This document shows, piece by piece, positions 15,168 to 23,425 of a stretch of 64,000 bases of DNA. The first letter of the stretch is position 1; each line of letters starts with the position of its first letter. The position numbers were made by a program, and so were the translations under genes. This DNA is from a virus: IMG/VR virus record IMGVR_UViG_3300032236_002285, positions 372,001 to 436,000 of that record. The stretch is one strand, 5' to 3'. The notes beneath the pieces were generated by a model. It was not told the DNA's origin. It did not search any database and saw only the letters and a list, made by a program, of their open reading frames with translations.

Positions 15168-16301
15168 ATGGCTGAAATGACTAAATCTACAATGCCTCAA
15201 TCAATGGTTGAGAATCTTTCAAAGTTAACTGCGAAAGAACGTAAATACTTTGCCGTGATGTGGGCTAAGTATGGTGTATTAAACATTACATCTAAACCCG
15301 GTGTTGCGAAGTCTGCTATTGGTAAATCAATTGCCGATAAAATGAACTTCCGTTATATGGACTTACGTTTATCAATGGTTGACGAAACTGACGTAGGTTT
15401 GTACCCAGCTGTTAACGAAATTGAAGTTGATGGTAAAATGGTAAAATGTTTGGACTTCGTTGTTCCTCGTTGGGCAATTGAAGCTAACAAACAACCAACC
15501 ATCATTCACTTTGAAGAGTTGAACCGTGCTTCTCAGCAAGTTCGTAATGCCGCTCTTCAAATCTTACTTGAGCGTCAAATTGGTGTTGATTTCAAATTCA
15601 ACGATAATGTTTTGATGATGTCTTCTGGTAACTTAGGTGACGAAGACGGAACAGACGTTGAAGAATTTGACTCTGCTTTGAATAACCGTTTGGTTCACAT
15701 CAACCACACCTTGAGTGTAGAAGAATGGTTAGGTGACTTTGCTGTTGCTAATTGTCACAAGTTAATCACTTCTTTCATTAAAGCTCACCCAGAGCAAATG
15801 TATAAGTCAAGTGAGAACACTAAAGCTTACGCTACTCCACGTTCTTGGACTATGATGTCTAAGTTCATCACTGAAAACTTTGGTCAAGATGCTTCACCTC
15901 GTGATTTCTTACCTTTGTTGAAAGAAGTAGCAAGTGGTTACCTTGGTAACTCTGCTGTGAAGTTTGTTCAATACTGCGAAGATATGTTGAATATCTCTAT
16001 CAACGATGTAATCAACAACTACGATGGTATCAAGAAAGACCTTGAGAAATACAACCGTGATAAGAACTCTGAATTGATTCAATCATTGAAAGAGATTGAC
16101 ATCACCAAGTTGAATAAGAAACAACTTGACAACGTTGTAAAATTCTTGAACAACGTGGGTGACGATGAAAAGACAGCTTACTTGCTTTACATCTTAGATA
16201 ACATCGCAGATGTAACAAACCCAACCTTGAAAGCTTTCTTGCTTCAGTTCGAAGACCTTCTTCGCACTATCAAGAAAATCAACAAGCCTGGTAGTAAGTA
16301 A
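15168..16301 (+). CDS. MoxR-like AAA+ ATPase
   Basis: This 377-residue protein has a MoxR-type Walker A, S-K-P-G-V-A-K-S at residues 42-49, where the usual first glycine is serine. Walker B is H-F-E-E-L-N-R at 114-120, and a sensor-1-like M-S-S-G-N-L sits near 150, followed by 'FDSALNNRLVHI', a typical arginine-finger region. MoxR ATPases remodel or load partner proteins, often together with a VWA-domain partner, which I do not see here. Codon use is rich in C-ending codons and a perfect host promoter precedes it, so expression should be high. The gene ends at a strong terminator. Confidence 0.85.
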   Translation: MAEMTKSTMPQSMVENLSKLTAKERKYFAVMWAKYGVLNITSKPGVAKSAIGKSIADKMNFRYMDLRLSMVDETDVGLYPAVNEIEVDGKMVKCLDFVVPRWAIEANKQPTIIHFEELNRASQQVRNAALQILLERQIGVDFKFNDNVLMMSSGNLGDEDGTDVEEFDSALNNRLVHINHTLSVEEWLGDFAVANCHKLITSFIKAHPEQMYKSSENTKAYATPRSWTMMSKFITENFGQDASPRDFLPLLKEVASGYLGNSAVKFVQYCEDMLNISINDVINNYDGIKKDLEKYNRDKNSELIQSLKEIDITKLNKKQLDNVVKFLNNVGDDEKTAYLLYILDNIADVTNPTLKAFLLQFEDLLRTIKKINKPGSK

Positions 16302-16323
16302 TCGGAACAGCCAATCTGAATTC

Positions 16324-16358
16324 AAGGGGGTATCATGAACTTGATATCCCCTTTTTTT
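16324..16358 (+). terminator. Rho-independent terminator
   Basis: The long hairpin AAGGGG(G)TATCA-tgaac-TTGATATCCCCTT is followed by a T run, 22 nt after the AAA+ stop. Confidence 0.85.
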
Positions 16359-16392
16359 CTAAACAAAATATCCATATATAGATATAACTAAT

Positions 16393-16650
16393 ATGGAAAT
16401 GTATCAAGTTCAACTGGTTCTAATTAACAAATTCGGTGAGTTCAAGGGCAAGCCTGCCGAAATCGATGAAGAAACATTACAGAGTTTGATTGAAATGTCT
16501 AAGACATTTTATATGAGCGGTGGATTTGAACTAACCTGCGAAGATAATAAATATGTTATATTCGCCCCTGAAATAGTAAAAGAATCTATTTTGGTAATAA
16601 ATAAAAAACTAATATCTGTTAACACAGAACAAGAAGAAGAAAATGTATAG
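16393..16650 (+). CDS. Small hypothetical protein
   Basis: This 85-residue protein has a strand-rich start (MEMYQVQLVLINKFGEF) and an acidic end. A phage-type motif variant (CATATATAGATATAAC) ends about 5-8 nt before its ATG. It overlaps the next gene by 8 bases. No domain is recognised. Confidence 0.6.
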   Translation: MEMYQVQLVLINKFGEFKGKPAEIDEETLQSLIEMSKTFYMSGGFELTCEDNKYVIFAPEIVKESILVINKKLISVNTEQEEENV

Positions 16651-17293
16651 AGCTAAATTCAAGAAGTTTGGTGGAGAATATATCCCAGACATCATACAAT
16701 ACTTAAAAGAAGCTATTGAAGCTGACCCAACGATCACTATTACCGTTGGTTGCGACTCTATTCAAAAGAGACGTAGAACCGTTTATGCTATAACTCTGAT
16801 GTTGTATAATCAAGACATTAGAAGAGGTGCGCATGTTGTTTTCTTCCGTGAGTCTTGTACTAAGATAAGAGATAATAACGAAAGACTTTACAAAGAAGCT
16901 CAATATCTACACGATGTTGCTACTTTTTTAGATAAGGAACTTTCTGACTTCTATGTTAGAAAAGACTTAACAGAAATTGAAAGAAAAAGATATAAGTTTC
17001 ACTTAGCAAAATGTAATGGTGAATACTCTGATATTCCGGTTCACTATGAAGATGGTGTTATGAAGGCTTTGAGTTTAAACCATGCTGATAATGTTGATTT
17101 CAGACTTGTTGATATTCATATTGATTTTAACCCATCAGAAGGAACAAAGAATGAAAGAGGTGTTAGTAAGAATAAATCTTATGCTTCTTATAAGTCTTAT
17201 GTACCTTGGTTAAGAGGTTTAGGTTTCAGAACCTGGGCTAAACCATCTGCTTTTGGTGCTACAACTGCTGCTGACCTTTTATTACAAGACTAA
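16643..17293 (+). CDS. DUF458 (YkuK-type) RNase H-like protein
   Basis: This 216-residue protein matches the DUF458 layout: 'ITVGCDSIQ' near residue 36 as the first acidic strand of an RNase H-like fold, a long charged helix, and 'VDIHIDFNPSEGTKNERGVS' near residue 165. The family is predicted to be a nuclease but its substrate is not established. It is followed by a short gene one base downstream. The assignment rests on recalled motifs. Confidence 0.7.
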   Translation: MYRAKFKKFGGEYIPDIIQYLKEAIEADPTITITVGCDSIQKRRRTVYAITLMLYNQDIRRGAHVVFFRESCTKIRDNNERLYKEAQYLHDVATFLDKELSDFYVRKDLTEIERKRYKFHLAKCNGEYSDIPVHYEDGVMKALSLNHADNVDFRLVDIHIDFNPSEGTKNERGVSKNKSYASYKSYVPWLRGLGFRTWAKPSAFGATTAADLLLQD

Positions 17294-17294
17294 T

Positions 17295-17603
17295 ATGTTC
17301 CAGATAAACTCAATGTTATTAATTAAGATGGGTTGGACAGAATACAAATGGGGTTATTCTAATAGCCCCTTTTTTGATGATCCAAATTTAGTTAAGTTTT
17401 ATATAAGAAAAGAAACTAAATACATTATTATAAAAGAAATTGAAAGAAAGAAACAAATATTAAAAAATTCATATAAATTTGTAGTTGGTGATAAAGAAAT
17501 TTATTTCAACTCAAATATGGAGTTATTAAAATTAGTTATTAATCACGAAGCTTGTAACGAAGAATATAAAAGACACTTTAAACTAAATAGAATATTAAAA
17601 TGA
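17295..17603 (+). CDS. Small hypothetical protein with the C-terminal tail motif
   Basis: This is a 102-residue basic protein. I chose the ATG at 17295, just after the upstream stop; the ATG at 17253 lies inside the DUF458 gene. The C-terminus, R-H-F-K-L-N-R-I-L-K, matches the tail shared by many small proteins in this window. It overlaps the next start by 4 bases. Confidence 0.6.
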   Translation: MFQINSMLLIKMGWTEYKWGYSNSPFFDDPNLVKFYIRKETKYIIIKEIERKKQILKNSYKFVVGDKEIYFNSNMELLKLVINHEACNEEYKRHFKLNRILK

Positions 17604-18193
17604 AAAAAGAAGTAAAAATATTAGGCTTATCATATAGCCAATCAAACACTGGATCATATGTGGTTGTTCTTTCTGAGAAGAAAGGTAAACGTAAATTACC
17701 TATAGTAATCAAGCCATCTGATGCTCAACAAATCGCACTTAAAATTGAAGGTGTTAAATCACCAAGACCCTTAACACATGACTTATTTAAAAGTGTTGTT
17801 GAAGCTTACACTATCGATGTTCAAGAAGTTTATATCTATGCTATACTCGAAGGTGTTTTCTATACGAAGTTAATTACATCCAACGGTTTAGATGAAGTTG
17901 AGATTGAATGTACTGCGGGTGATGGTATTGCTCTTTCGATTGTATTTGATTGTCCTTTGTATGCTTCTAAAGAAGTTTTAGAAATGTCAGGTGTTTATAT
18001 AAACGATGATGGTTCTACAATGAGTAACTCTGAAGTCGAAGTTGAAGATGATGAAGACTATGTAGAAGAACCAAAAAGGGTTGTATCTATTGAGAATCTA
18101 CAACATATGATGGAAGAAGCGCTTCGTAACGAAGAATATGAAATTGCGGCTGAAATCCGTGATAGAATTGCTAAGATGAAAGAGCAACAATAA
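17600..18193 (+). CDS. Bifunctional nuclease (BFN/DUF151) domain protein with C-terminal UVR motif
   Basis: This 197-residue protein starts with a BFN domain ('LPIVIKPSDAQQIALKIEG', 'RPLTHDLFKSVVEAY', then 'ARAGD-like TAGDGIALSI'). An acidic linker follows, and then a UVR motif ('LQHMMEEALRNEEYEIAAEIRDRI') near residues 165-192. This BFN-plus-UVR form of about 200 residues is typical of Bacteroidota chromosomes. Its function is not settled; DNase/RNase activity has been reported for plant BFN. It was probably taken from a host. Confidence 0.82.
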   Translation: MKKEVKILGLSYSQSNTGSYVVVLSEKKGKRKLPIVIKPSDAQQIALKIEGVKSPRPLTHDLFKSVVEAYTIDVQEVYIYAILEGVFYTKLITSNGLDEVEIECTAGDGIALSIVFDCPLYASKEVLEMSGVYINDDGSTMSNSEVEVEDDEDYVEEPKRVVSIENLQHMMEEALRNEEYEIAAEIRDRIAKMKEQQ

Positions 18194-18207
18194 AATAAAG
18201 ATTAATA

Positions 18208-19041
18208 ATGATTAGCTATATCGGTGGTAAAAGTAAAATAGGATGTTGGATTAGAAATTATATTCCTAATAATATAGAAACTTATGTAGAGCCTTTTAGT
18301 GGTGCTTTCTGGGTTTTCTTTAAATTAAATACTCCGAGTTTTAAAAACCTTAAAACCGTTGTTTATAATGATGTCAACCCACTAAATGTAAACCTTTTCT
18401 TATGTTTGAAAGAATATAAGAAGTTCTGGGAAATGACTCAAAACACACCTATTGAGAGTAAGGAGTTATTTGATAAATGTAAATCAGATATCTTTGATAC
18501 TGATTTTGTATTAGATATGAATAACCCTAACTTTGATATTGCTTTCAAGTATGCTTATGTGTTAAGTCAAGTTTGGTCAGGTACTGACCCAAGAAAAGGA
18601 AATCTTATTCTAAAAGGTGGTTATGAAGGTAAAGATGGTACTTACAAATCTAAGTTTGAAATCTTTAGAAGTAAACTAATTGATCCTAAATGGCAAAAAT
18701 ATCTTGACTCAATTACTAATATTGAGAATATGGATTTTGAAGATGTTGTTAAAAAATACGACTCACCAACAACTTATTTTTATTGTGACCCACCATACTT
18801 CAAAACCGAAGACTACTATATCAACCATAGTTTTGGTATTCAAACACATGAAAGATTGGCTAACTGCTTAAAATCTATTCAAGGTAAGTTTTCACTGAGT
18901 TACTATCATTTTGATTTATTAGATGAATGGTTTCCGGTAACAGAATACACTTGGAAAAATAAAGAGTTTGCTAAAACAGCAATGGCTGTTCCAGGAAAAG
19001 CTCAAACCAAAGGTATAGAGCTCTTAATAATGAACTATTGA
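18208..19041 (+). CDS. D12-class DNA adenine N6-methyltransferase
   Basis: This 277-residue protein has 'YIGGKSKI' at the N-terminus, the AdoMet motif 'EPFSGAF' near residue 30, and the catalytic D-P-P-Y near residue 194 in 'YFYCDPPYF'. It is a Dam-like enzyme that methylates adenine in DNA, probably to protect phage DNA from restriction or to mark it. A second, distinct D12 enzyme is encoded at 59789. Its recognition site cannot be read from the sequence. Confidence 0.88.
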   Translation: MISYIGGKSKIGCWIRNYIPNNIETYVEPFSGAFWVFFKLNTPSFKNLKTVVYNDVNPLNVNLFLCLKEYKKFWEMTQNTPIESKELFDKCKSDIFDTDFVLDMNNPNFDIAFKYAYVLSQVWSGTDPRKGNLILKGGYEGKDGTYKSKFEIFRSKLIDPKWQKYLDSITNIENMDFEDVVKKYDSPTTYFYCDPPYFKTEDYYINHSFGIQTHERLANCLKSIQGKFSLSYYHFDLLDEWFPVTEYTWKNKEFAKTAMAVPGKAQTKGIELLIMNY

Positions 19042-19042
19042 T

Positions 19043-19387
19043 ATGATACTTTTAACCAGTCAGTTATTATTTGAAAACTCTAAAACTTGGCCAAATCGTC
19101 TACAACGGATATTAACATCAATTGTTTATGATGAAACTGGCAATAGATTTGTTAAAATAAGTCAAAAAATATCAGCTGAGCTAACACAAGATTTATCATC
19201 ATCTAACCCCATCGTTGATATTATGGATGTAATTAATTTAGATTATGTAGATTATGTTTTCAATGAAGAAGAAATTGAAGAAATATTTGAAATGGTAGAC
19301 GATGTTCCGGATAATGATATAGTTAGAAAAGCAAAAGAATTTATTGTTTCTTATAGAAGAAATAAAAAAATAGACAAATTATTATGA
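19043..19387 (+). CDS. Hypothetical protein with the C-terminal tail motif
   Basis: This 114-residue protein starts one base after the Dam gene. The N-terminus (MILLTSQLLFENSK) is a weak leader-like form. The C-terminus Y-R-R-N-K-K-I-D-K-L-L matches the shared small-protein tail. The middle is acidic. No domain is recognised. Confidence 0.6.
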   Translation: MILLTSQLLFENSKTWPNRLQRILTSIVYDETGNRFVKISQKISAELTQDLSSSNPIVDIMDVINLDYVDYVFNEEEIEEIFEMVDDVPDNDIVRKAKEFIVSYRRNKKIDKLL

Positions 19388-19698
19388 GGTACAAAAAGAT
19401 AATTAAGGAATGGAATGAAGCAACGCCTAAAGAAGTTTGGGAAGGAGTTAGAGATAATTTTCTTTTTGGATTTATTGGTGCAACACTGGTTGTATTTATT
19501 GCAACTAAAATAGATTTCGCAGTTTTGATTGGATACTTTACCTACTATATGTTTATGGGTAGAATTGTTAACCGTCCTAAATATGTAACTGACTTAGGTA
19601 AGTTAATTGTATTTCCAATACCATCAGCGATAGGTGCTTTCACCGGATATAAAATATCATACTTGATGATAGAATTTATAAGTCAAGTATTAAAATAA
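19384..19698 (+). CDS. Small membrane protein
   Basis: This 104-residue protein has a charged start (MRYKKIIKEWNEA) and two or three membrane segments (residues ~30-60 and ~76-98). It overlaps the upstream gene by 4 bases and is the last gene before a bidirectional terminator. No family is recognised; a holin-like or membrane-remodelling role is only a possibility. Confidence 0.6.
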   Translation: MRYKKIIKEWNEATPKEVWEGVRDNFLFGFIGATLVVFIATKIDFAVLIGYFTYYMFMGRIVNRPKYVTDLGKLIVFPIPSAIGAFTGYKISYLMIEFISQVLK

Positions 19699-19727
19699 AA
19701 AACCCTCATTGATTGAGGGTTTTTTTA
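19699..19727. terminator. Bidirectional terminator
   Basis: AACCCTCA-ttga-TTGAGGGTT is flanked by A and T runs, between convergent genes ending at 19698 (plus) and 19725 (minus). Confidence 0.82.
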
Positions 19728-20285
19728 TTCATCATAAGTAAAATTCATACTTATTATTATTCTCTTTTGATTACTTAGATTCTTTGTAACACAATGTGGT
19801 AGTGTTGAATCAAATAATATAAATTTACCAGTCTCGGCTTTTTCAGTGTACATTCTTGAAACAAATGGATTCTCATCACATTTGAAAACTATATCACCGC
19901 TATTTTCCGGCACATCAACATAATAAACGGCACTTACTTTAGCACCTGCTTGATAATTATAATGAGTAGCGTGGTCGTGCCAGTTTGTACTTTCATTATG
20001 TTCATGTACAACCGCCCAAACAACTTCATTGATATCTTGTGACGGTACTGGTTTAAGTTTATCTCCATATTGTTGATAAAACTTATCCATAATAGTATTC
20101 ATTAGATTTTTTACTTCTGGATAGAAATCTAATCTAATGTCTTCATTTCTTATACTTTCTGGATCTTCTTCCATAAATTTACCTTCTTCATAGTTTCTTA
20201 GGATATTTGCTTTAAGTTTAGCATTATCTATATTATCTAAATAACCAGTAAGATATTCAACCGTGTGTAAAACTTTAACTTCCAT
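19725..20285 (-). CDS. Putative 2OG-Fe(II) oxygenase
   Basis: This 186-residue protein resembles the TIGR02466-type phage/bacterial oxygenase group. 'NWHDHATHYN' (residues ~101-110) would supply the first histidine and acid. 'VSAVYYVDVPENSGDIVF' forms the jelly-roll strand, 'FDSTLPHCV' supplies the distal histidine near residue 164, and a downstream Arg could bind 2-oxoglutarate. The substrate is unknown; hydroxylation of protein or DNA modification are both possible. It is one base downstream of the 11-mer-repeat gene, so the two are probably co-expressed. Confidence 0.72.
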   Translation of the reverse strand: MEVKVLHTVEYLTGYLDNIDNAKLKANILRNYEEGKFMEEDPESIRNEDIRLDFYPEVKNLMNTIMDKFYQQYGDKLKPVPSQDINEVVWAVVHEHNESTNWHDHATHYNYQAGAKVSAVYYVDVPENSGDIVFKCDENPFVSRMYTEKAETGKFILFDSTLPHCVTKNLSNQKRIIISMNFTYDE

Positions 20286-20286
20286 A

Positions 20287-21144
20287 TTACATTGATAATG
20301 CTTTGCTAAATCCGTTGGGACAAGTTGATGTACAAATTAATGTAGCAACAACTGGTGCCACTGCTGCGCCGATAGCGATACCAACACCAGCTGGTGTAGC
20401 CCAAAGAGCCGCACAATCTAAACTATAATATATGCAGTTGGAAATTACATTTTTTAATAACTTAGCATTTACAGAACCTTTAACACCCGGTATTAATAAG
20501 AAAGCATCAACACAAACTTCAGCCATTGCTGTTGCAACCGCCATCTTAGCCGCCATATCTGCTGTATATAATACAGGAGTAGCCATAAATGACAATGAAG
20601 TTGATGTAATTGTTCCAGGATCACCAGGAGCTGGTTTTGGAGTGAAGTAAGTAACAACACCTAAAGAGATTGCTGATGTTAAAGCAAGACGACAAGCGTT
20701 CTCATCTAACCATTGATAAGCTTCTTCAGCAACATCTTTAAGAACTTCAACACCTGCGATTACTTGTTTTTCAACTTGTCTACTTAGATCATTAAATTCT
20801 TTTGATGTTGTGTCTAGGCCAGCTTTAGCCAATTCTTCTGTACTTTTAAGAACGGTAGCTTGTATAGACTCGGTTCTTTTAATTGTATCATTTGCAAAAT
20901 CAACAGCGTAATTATAAGTATCTTTTGTGATATCAATAACTTTATTTGTTGTATCTACAATTGCATTACCAGCGTCTACAGCTGTTTTTTCAATTGCATT
21001 ACCTGCATCTGTTGTAGTTTTTTCAATCGCTTTGCCGGTATCAGTGGCTGTTTTTTCGATTGCTTTACCGGTATCTTTAGCACCTTTATCGATTGCTTTA
21101 CCGGCATCTTTGAATCCTTTACTGATAGATTTTCCCCATCCCAT
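20287..21144 (-). CDS. Repeat protein with amphipathic 11-mers and a hydrophobic C-terminal half
   Basis: In this 285-residue protein, residues ~11-65 are five tandem 11-residue units of the form [KTV]-D-[AT]-G-[KN]-A-I-[EDV]-[KD]-[GT]-[AT], as in LEA, apolipoprotein or synuclein-type amphipathic helices. A helical linker follows, then three hydrophobic stretches (about residues 150-170, 182-215 and 245-275) rich in Ala/Gly. The design suggests membrane association or insertion. A phage-type motif variant lies upstream. No homologous family is recognised. Confidence 0.7.
   Translation of the reverse strand: MGWGKSISKGFKDAGKAIDKGAKDTGKAIEKTATDTGKAIEKTTTDAGNAIEKTAVDAGNAIVDTTNKVIDITKDTYNYAVDFANDTIKRTESIQATVLKSTEELAKAGLDTTSKEFNDLSRQVEKQVIAGVEVLKDVAEEAYQWLDENACRLALTSAISLGVVTYFTPKPAPGDPGTITSTSLSFMATPVLYTADMAAKMAVATAMAEVCVDAFLLIPGVKGSVNAKLLKNVISNCIYYSLDCAALWATPAGVGIAIGAAVAPVVATLICTSTCPNGFSKALSM
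20945..21115 (-). repeat. 33-nt imperfect tandem repeats inside the 11-mer-repeat gene
   Basis: Units of about 33 nt (for example gattgctttaccggtatc with variations, plus-strand view) recur five times. They encode the 11-residue helical repeats. Divergence between units shows that the duplication is not very recent. Confidence 0.7.
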
Positions 21145-21169
21145 TTCGTTTATAATTATTTTTTATAAT

Positions 21170-21181
21170 TTATATATCTAA
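21170..21181 (-). promoter_or_regulatory. Phage-type promoter variant (TAGATATATAAA)
   Basis: This AT-rich motif on the minus strand lies about 25 nt before the start of the 11-mer-repeat gene (21144). It is a partial match to the recurring motif. Confidence 0.35.
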
Positions 21182-21232
21182 TGAGGTGAAGTCTGTTTTT
21201 TAATAAATAAATTATAAAATTATAAATTGTCT

Positions 21233-21463
21233 ATGAAATTTAAAATTGGAGATGTCGTAATTAAAACCACAGGTGGTAATAAAATGACGGTATCTGATAA
21301 TATAAAAGACGGTGTTTATAAATGCCTTTGGTTCGTTGAAAGTTCTTTAAACGAATCAATATTTAAAGAAGAAGATATCGTTACTCTGAGTGAGTATAAA
21401 AGATTTCTAAAAACAGAAGAAAGAGAAGATAAAATTAATCAGCTACTTAAAGATTCCAATTAA
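21233..21463 (+). CDS. DUF2158 (YodC-like) small protein with the tail motif
   Basis: This is a 76-residue protein. I chose the ATG at 21233 over a TTG two codons upstream. 'FKIGDVVIKTTGGNKMTV' and the later 'CLWF' match the YodC/DUF2158 pattern (GDVVxLKSGGPxMTV...CxWF), a small beta-barrel of unknown function. The C-terminus E-E-R-E-D-K-I-N-Q-L-L carries the shared small-protein tail. The last codons overlap the convergent gene on the minus strand. Confidence 0.72.
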   Translation: MKFKIGDVVIKTTGGNKMTVSDNIKDGVYKCLWFVESSLNESIFKEEDIVTLSEYKRFLKTEEREDKINQLLKDSN

Positions 21464-22235
21464 CATTAGTTAATTTAGGTTCTGTATAAAGAGCACTAGA
21501 ATAGTACCCATCAAATACTTCTCTGTATTTTTCCATCCACTCATCAATATTAGGAATATTCATTTCTTCCATTTTTCTACCTAACCCAGTGGACATATAA
21601 GCTTGTAGCTCATCTGGTAAAACGTGATCAGCATAACCATATTCAGTGATACATTTAAACATAGAATCCTTAACAACACTATCACATTCATTATTTAATT
21701 GAGTCATTGCTGATTTATATTCTGGTAATGTAAAGTACATAGCATGAGCAAATTCGTGTTCAAGTAAATGATTAGCCAACTCATCAACACCTAAAAGATA
21801 ATAATTATGATCTCCCTCAACTTCTTTAATAGCTGATATAATAGATAACATTATTTTATCATAGGTATTAATTTCATCCTCAGGTACATTAAACATACAC
21901 TCTTCTAAAACATTAGATGGAATATTAAATCCAGACCAATCAGAACCATAAGTAAACTCTTGTTTACCATAATGTTGCTTGTAGATATCCATATACTTTG
22001 ATACCTTAAATTGTTTACCAATTATCTCATCAAATGCTGATTCATAAAACTCTTGAGATCTCATAAAAACCATAGCTCTAGAATGAGAATCATTAATCTT
22101 AACGGCCCAAATATGTTGACCACAATGATATAACTCAATTTTATTTAAGAAGTCTTCAGTTTTAGGAGCCAATAAGTGAGATGGGTCCGTAATTAATTTT
22201 TCTAAAAATAGTTTGTATGTTTTAATTATTCTCAT
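21447..22235 (-). CDS. Leader-bearing zincin-like metalloprotease (HEFAH)
   Basis: This 262-residue protein has the leader MRIIKTYKLFLEKL. A zinc-protease active-site helix follows, with 'LLEHEFAHAMYF' giving H-E-x-x-H at residues 160-164. About 45 residues later comes D-E-L-Q-A-Y, which could supply the third zinc ligand (Glu near 209) in a gluzincin-like E-x-x-A pattern. It overlaps the upstream protease-like gene by 4 bases, so both form one operon. I infer a head-packaged peptidase. The exact family is not recognised, and activity is unproven. Confidence 0.65.
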   Translation of the reverse strand: MRIIKTYKLFLEKLITDPSHLLAPKTEDFLNKIELYHCGQHIWAVKINDSHSRAMVFMRSQEFYESAFDEIIGKQFKVSKYMDIYKQHYGKQEFTYGSDWSGFNIPSNVLEECMFNVPEDEINTYDKIMLSIISAIKEVEGDHNYYLLGVDELANHLLEHEFAHAMYFTLPEYKSAMTQLNNECDSVVKDSMFKCITEYGYADHVLPDELQAYMSTGLGRKMEEMNIPNIDEWMEKYREVFDGYYSSALYTEPKLTNVNWNL

Positions 22236-23305
22236 AATCTTGTATTATTTTTTAATGAATATAGTTTTATTATGTTTTTTTGTAATTTTTCACCAGAACG
22301 ATTGATTCTTTTTTGAATAAATGATAAAAACTTATCAACCGACATTGATCTAATAGCTTCTCCTGATAATGTAGGCTTATCTTGTTTATAAGCAATTGAC
22401 TCTTCTCTTCTATTTATTAACTCATTAGCGAGTCCGTTTTTCATTCTCTTCAACATCATATCAACATCAGCATCTGGATAAACACTTAGGATTTTATCAG
22501 ACATTTTTTGCTTAAAAGTTTTAGCATCAAATTCTTTCATTCTTTTTGCGAATCTCCAAGTTGGTGCTTTTTCTTTTACCTCTTCTATATCATATCTTTT
22601 AACATAAGGCCAAGCATCTTGAGTCATTGCGTTCATCTCATGTGGTTCACTCCAATAAATATAAAAGCCAATCTCATCATACCATATTTTCCAAATATCT
22701 TTTCTTATTTTAGCTCTATTAACATCTAAACCAAAAGTAACATCAGTTGATAACTGACCTTTATTTTTCTTCATTCTATTCCAACCTTCATATCCATGAT
22801 TTAACTCATGTGTTATAGAGGATTCAACTTCAATTGATAAACCCTCTCTATCATTAAATGAATCAGAAATAACAGCACCAATTTCAAGTACCAAGTGAAT
22901 AGTAACATCAGATCTATCATCAATACTAGGTCTAATTTCTGAACCACCTTCTTCTCCAATATTATAACAAGCACCAGTTCCAACAAATTTCTTTAATAAT
23001 CCTGTAGTTGGAAACCTTTTATTATAATTATCATCAGTCATTACTTTTATTGAATAAGTAACCTTCATTGATGAAATAGGGTATTTGGGCCAAAATTCAC
23101 TATTAATAAATAACGATAAGTCTTCTTTATTATACTCCTTTATAACTGAGTAATCTCTATTATCATTCTTATCGGCTAATTCATCTTCCTTAATAAATGA
23201 ATCAAAGCACTGATTAAACTCGTCTAATAGGAACTGATTATAAATTAGAGTAGCTTCTGCTACACCATGTGCTTCAAATAATTGATATGATTTTATATGT
23301 TTCAT
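22232..23305 (-). CDS. Leader-bearing zincin-like metalloprotease (HELNH)
   Basis: This 357-residue protein starts MKHIKSYQLFEAHG, in which L-F-E|A fits the T4 prohead-protease site. 'SSITHELNHGYEGW' gives H-E-x-x-H at residues 166-170. 'EPHEMNAMTQ' near 220-228 offers the same E-x-x-A third-ligand pattern as the downstream gene. A ~130-residue basic helical C-terminal region follows. A phage-type promoter sits 4 nt before the ATG. Two adjacent proteases with packaging-type leaders suggest cleavage of host proteins early after injection, or of head proteins. Confidence 0.65.
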   Translation of the reverse strand: MKHIKSYQLFEAHGVAEATLIYNQFLLDEFNQCFDSFIKEDELADKNDNRDYSVIKEYNKEDLSLFINSEFWPKYPISSMKVTYSIKVMTDDNYNKRFPTTGLLKKFVGTGACYNIGEEGGSEIRPSIDDRSDVTIHLVLEIGAVISDSFNDREGLSIEVESSITHELNHGYEGWNRMKKNKGQLSTDVTFGLDVNRAKIRKDIWKIWYDEIGFYIYWSEPHEMNAMTQDAWPYVKRYDIEEVKEKAPTWRFAKRMKEFDAKTFKQKMSDKILSVYPDADVDMMLKRMKNGLANELINRREESIAYKQDKPTLSGEAIRSMSVDKFLSFIQKRINRSGEKLQKNIIKLYSLKNNTRL

Positions 23306-23308
23306 TTC

Positions 23309-23322
23309 GTTATATATTAAAA
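23309..23322 (-). promoter_or_regulatory. Phage-type promoter motif, short-spacing class
   Basis: TTTTAATATATAAC on the minus strand ends only about 4 nt before the ATG of the protease gene at 23305. A -10-like role would give an almost leaderless mRNA. Confidence 0.55.
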
Positions 23323-23408
23323 TAGATTAAGAATTTTTCCGGTTTGTATTGAAATAACTTCTTTAGAAATATTTGTATTTTCATTAAAAGTGTACCAACG
23401 CTTAATCA

Positions 23409-23424
23409 TATAATATATATTAAA
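23409..23424 (+). promoter_or_regulatory. Phage-type motif variant before the 23426 gene
   Basis: ATAATATATATTAAAT ends directly before the ATG at 23426. It is near-palindromic, so direction is ambiguous. Confidence 0.35.
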
Positions 23425-23425
23425 T

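Noticed and set aside
20860-21181. Two plus-strand ORFs antisense to the 11-mer-repeat gene
   Set aside because: They are open only because the minus-strand repeats lack stop codons on the other strand; their Cys/Phe-rich or Ser/Pro-rich products repeat with the same period.
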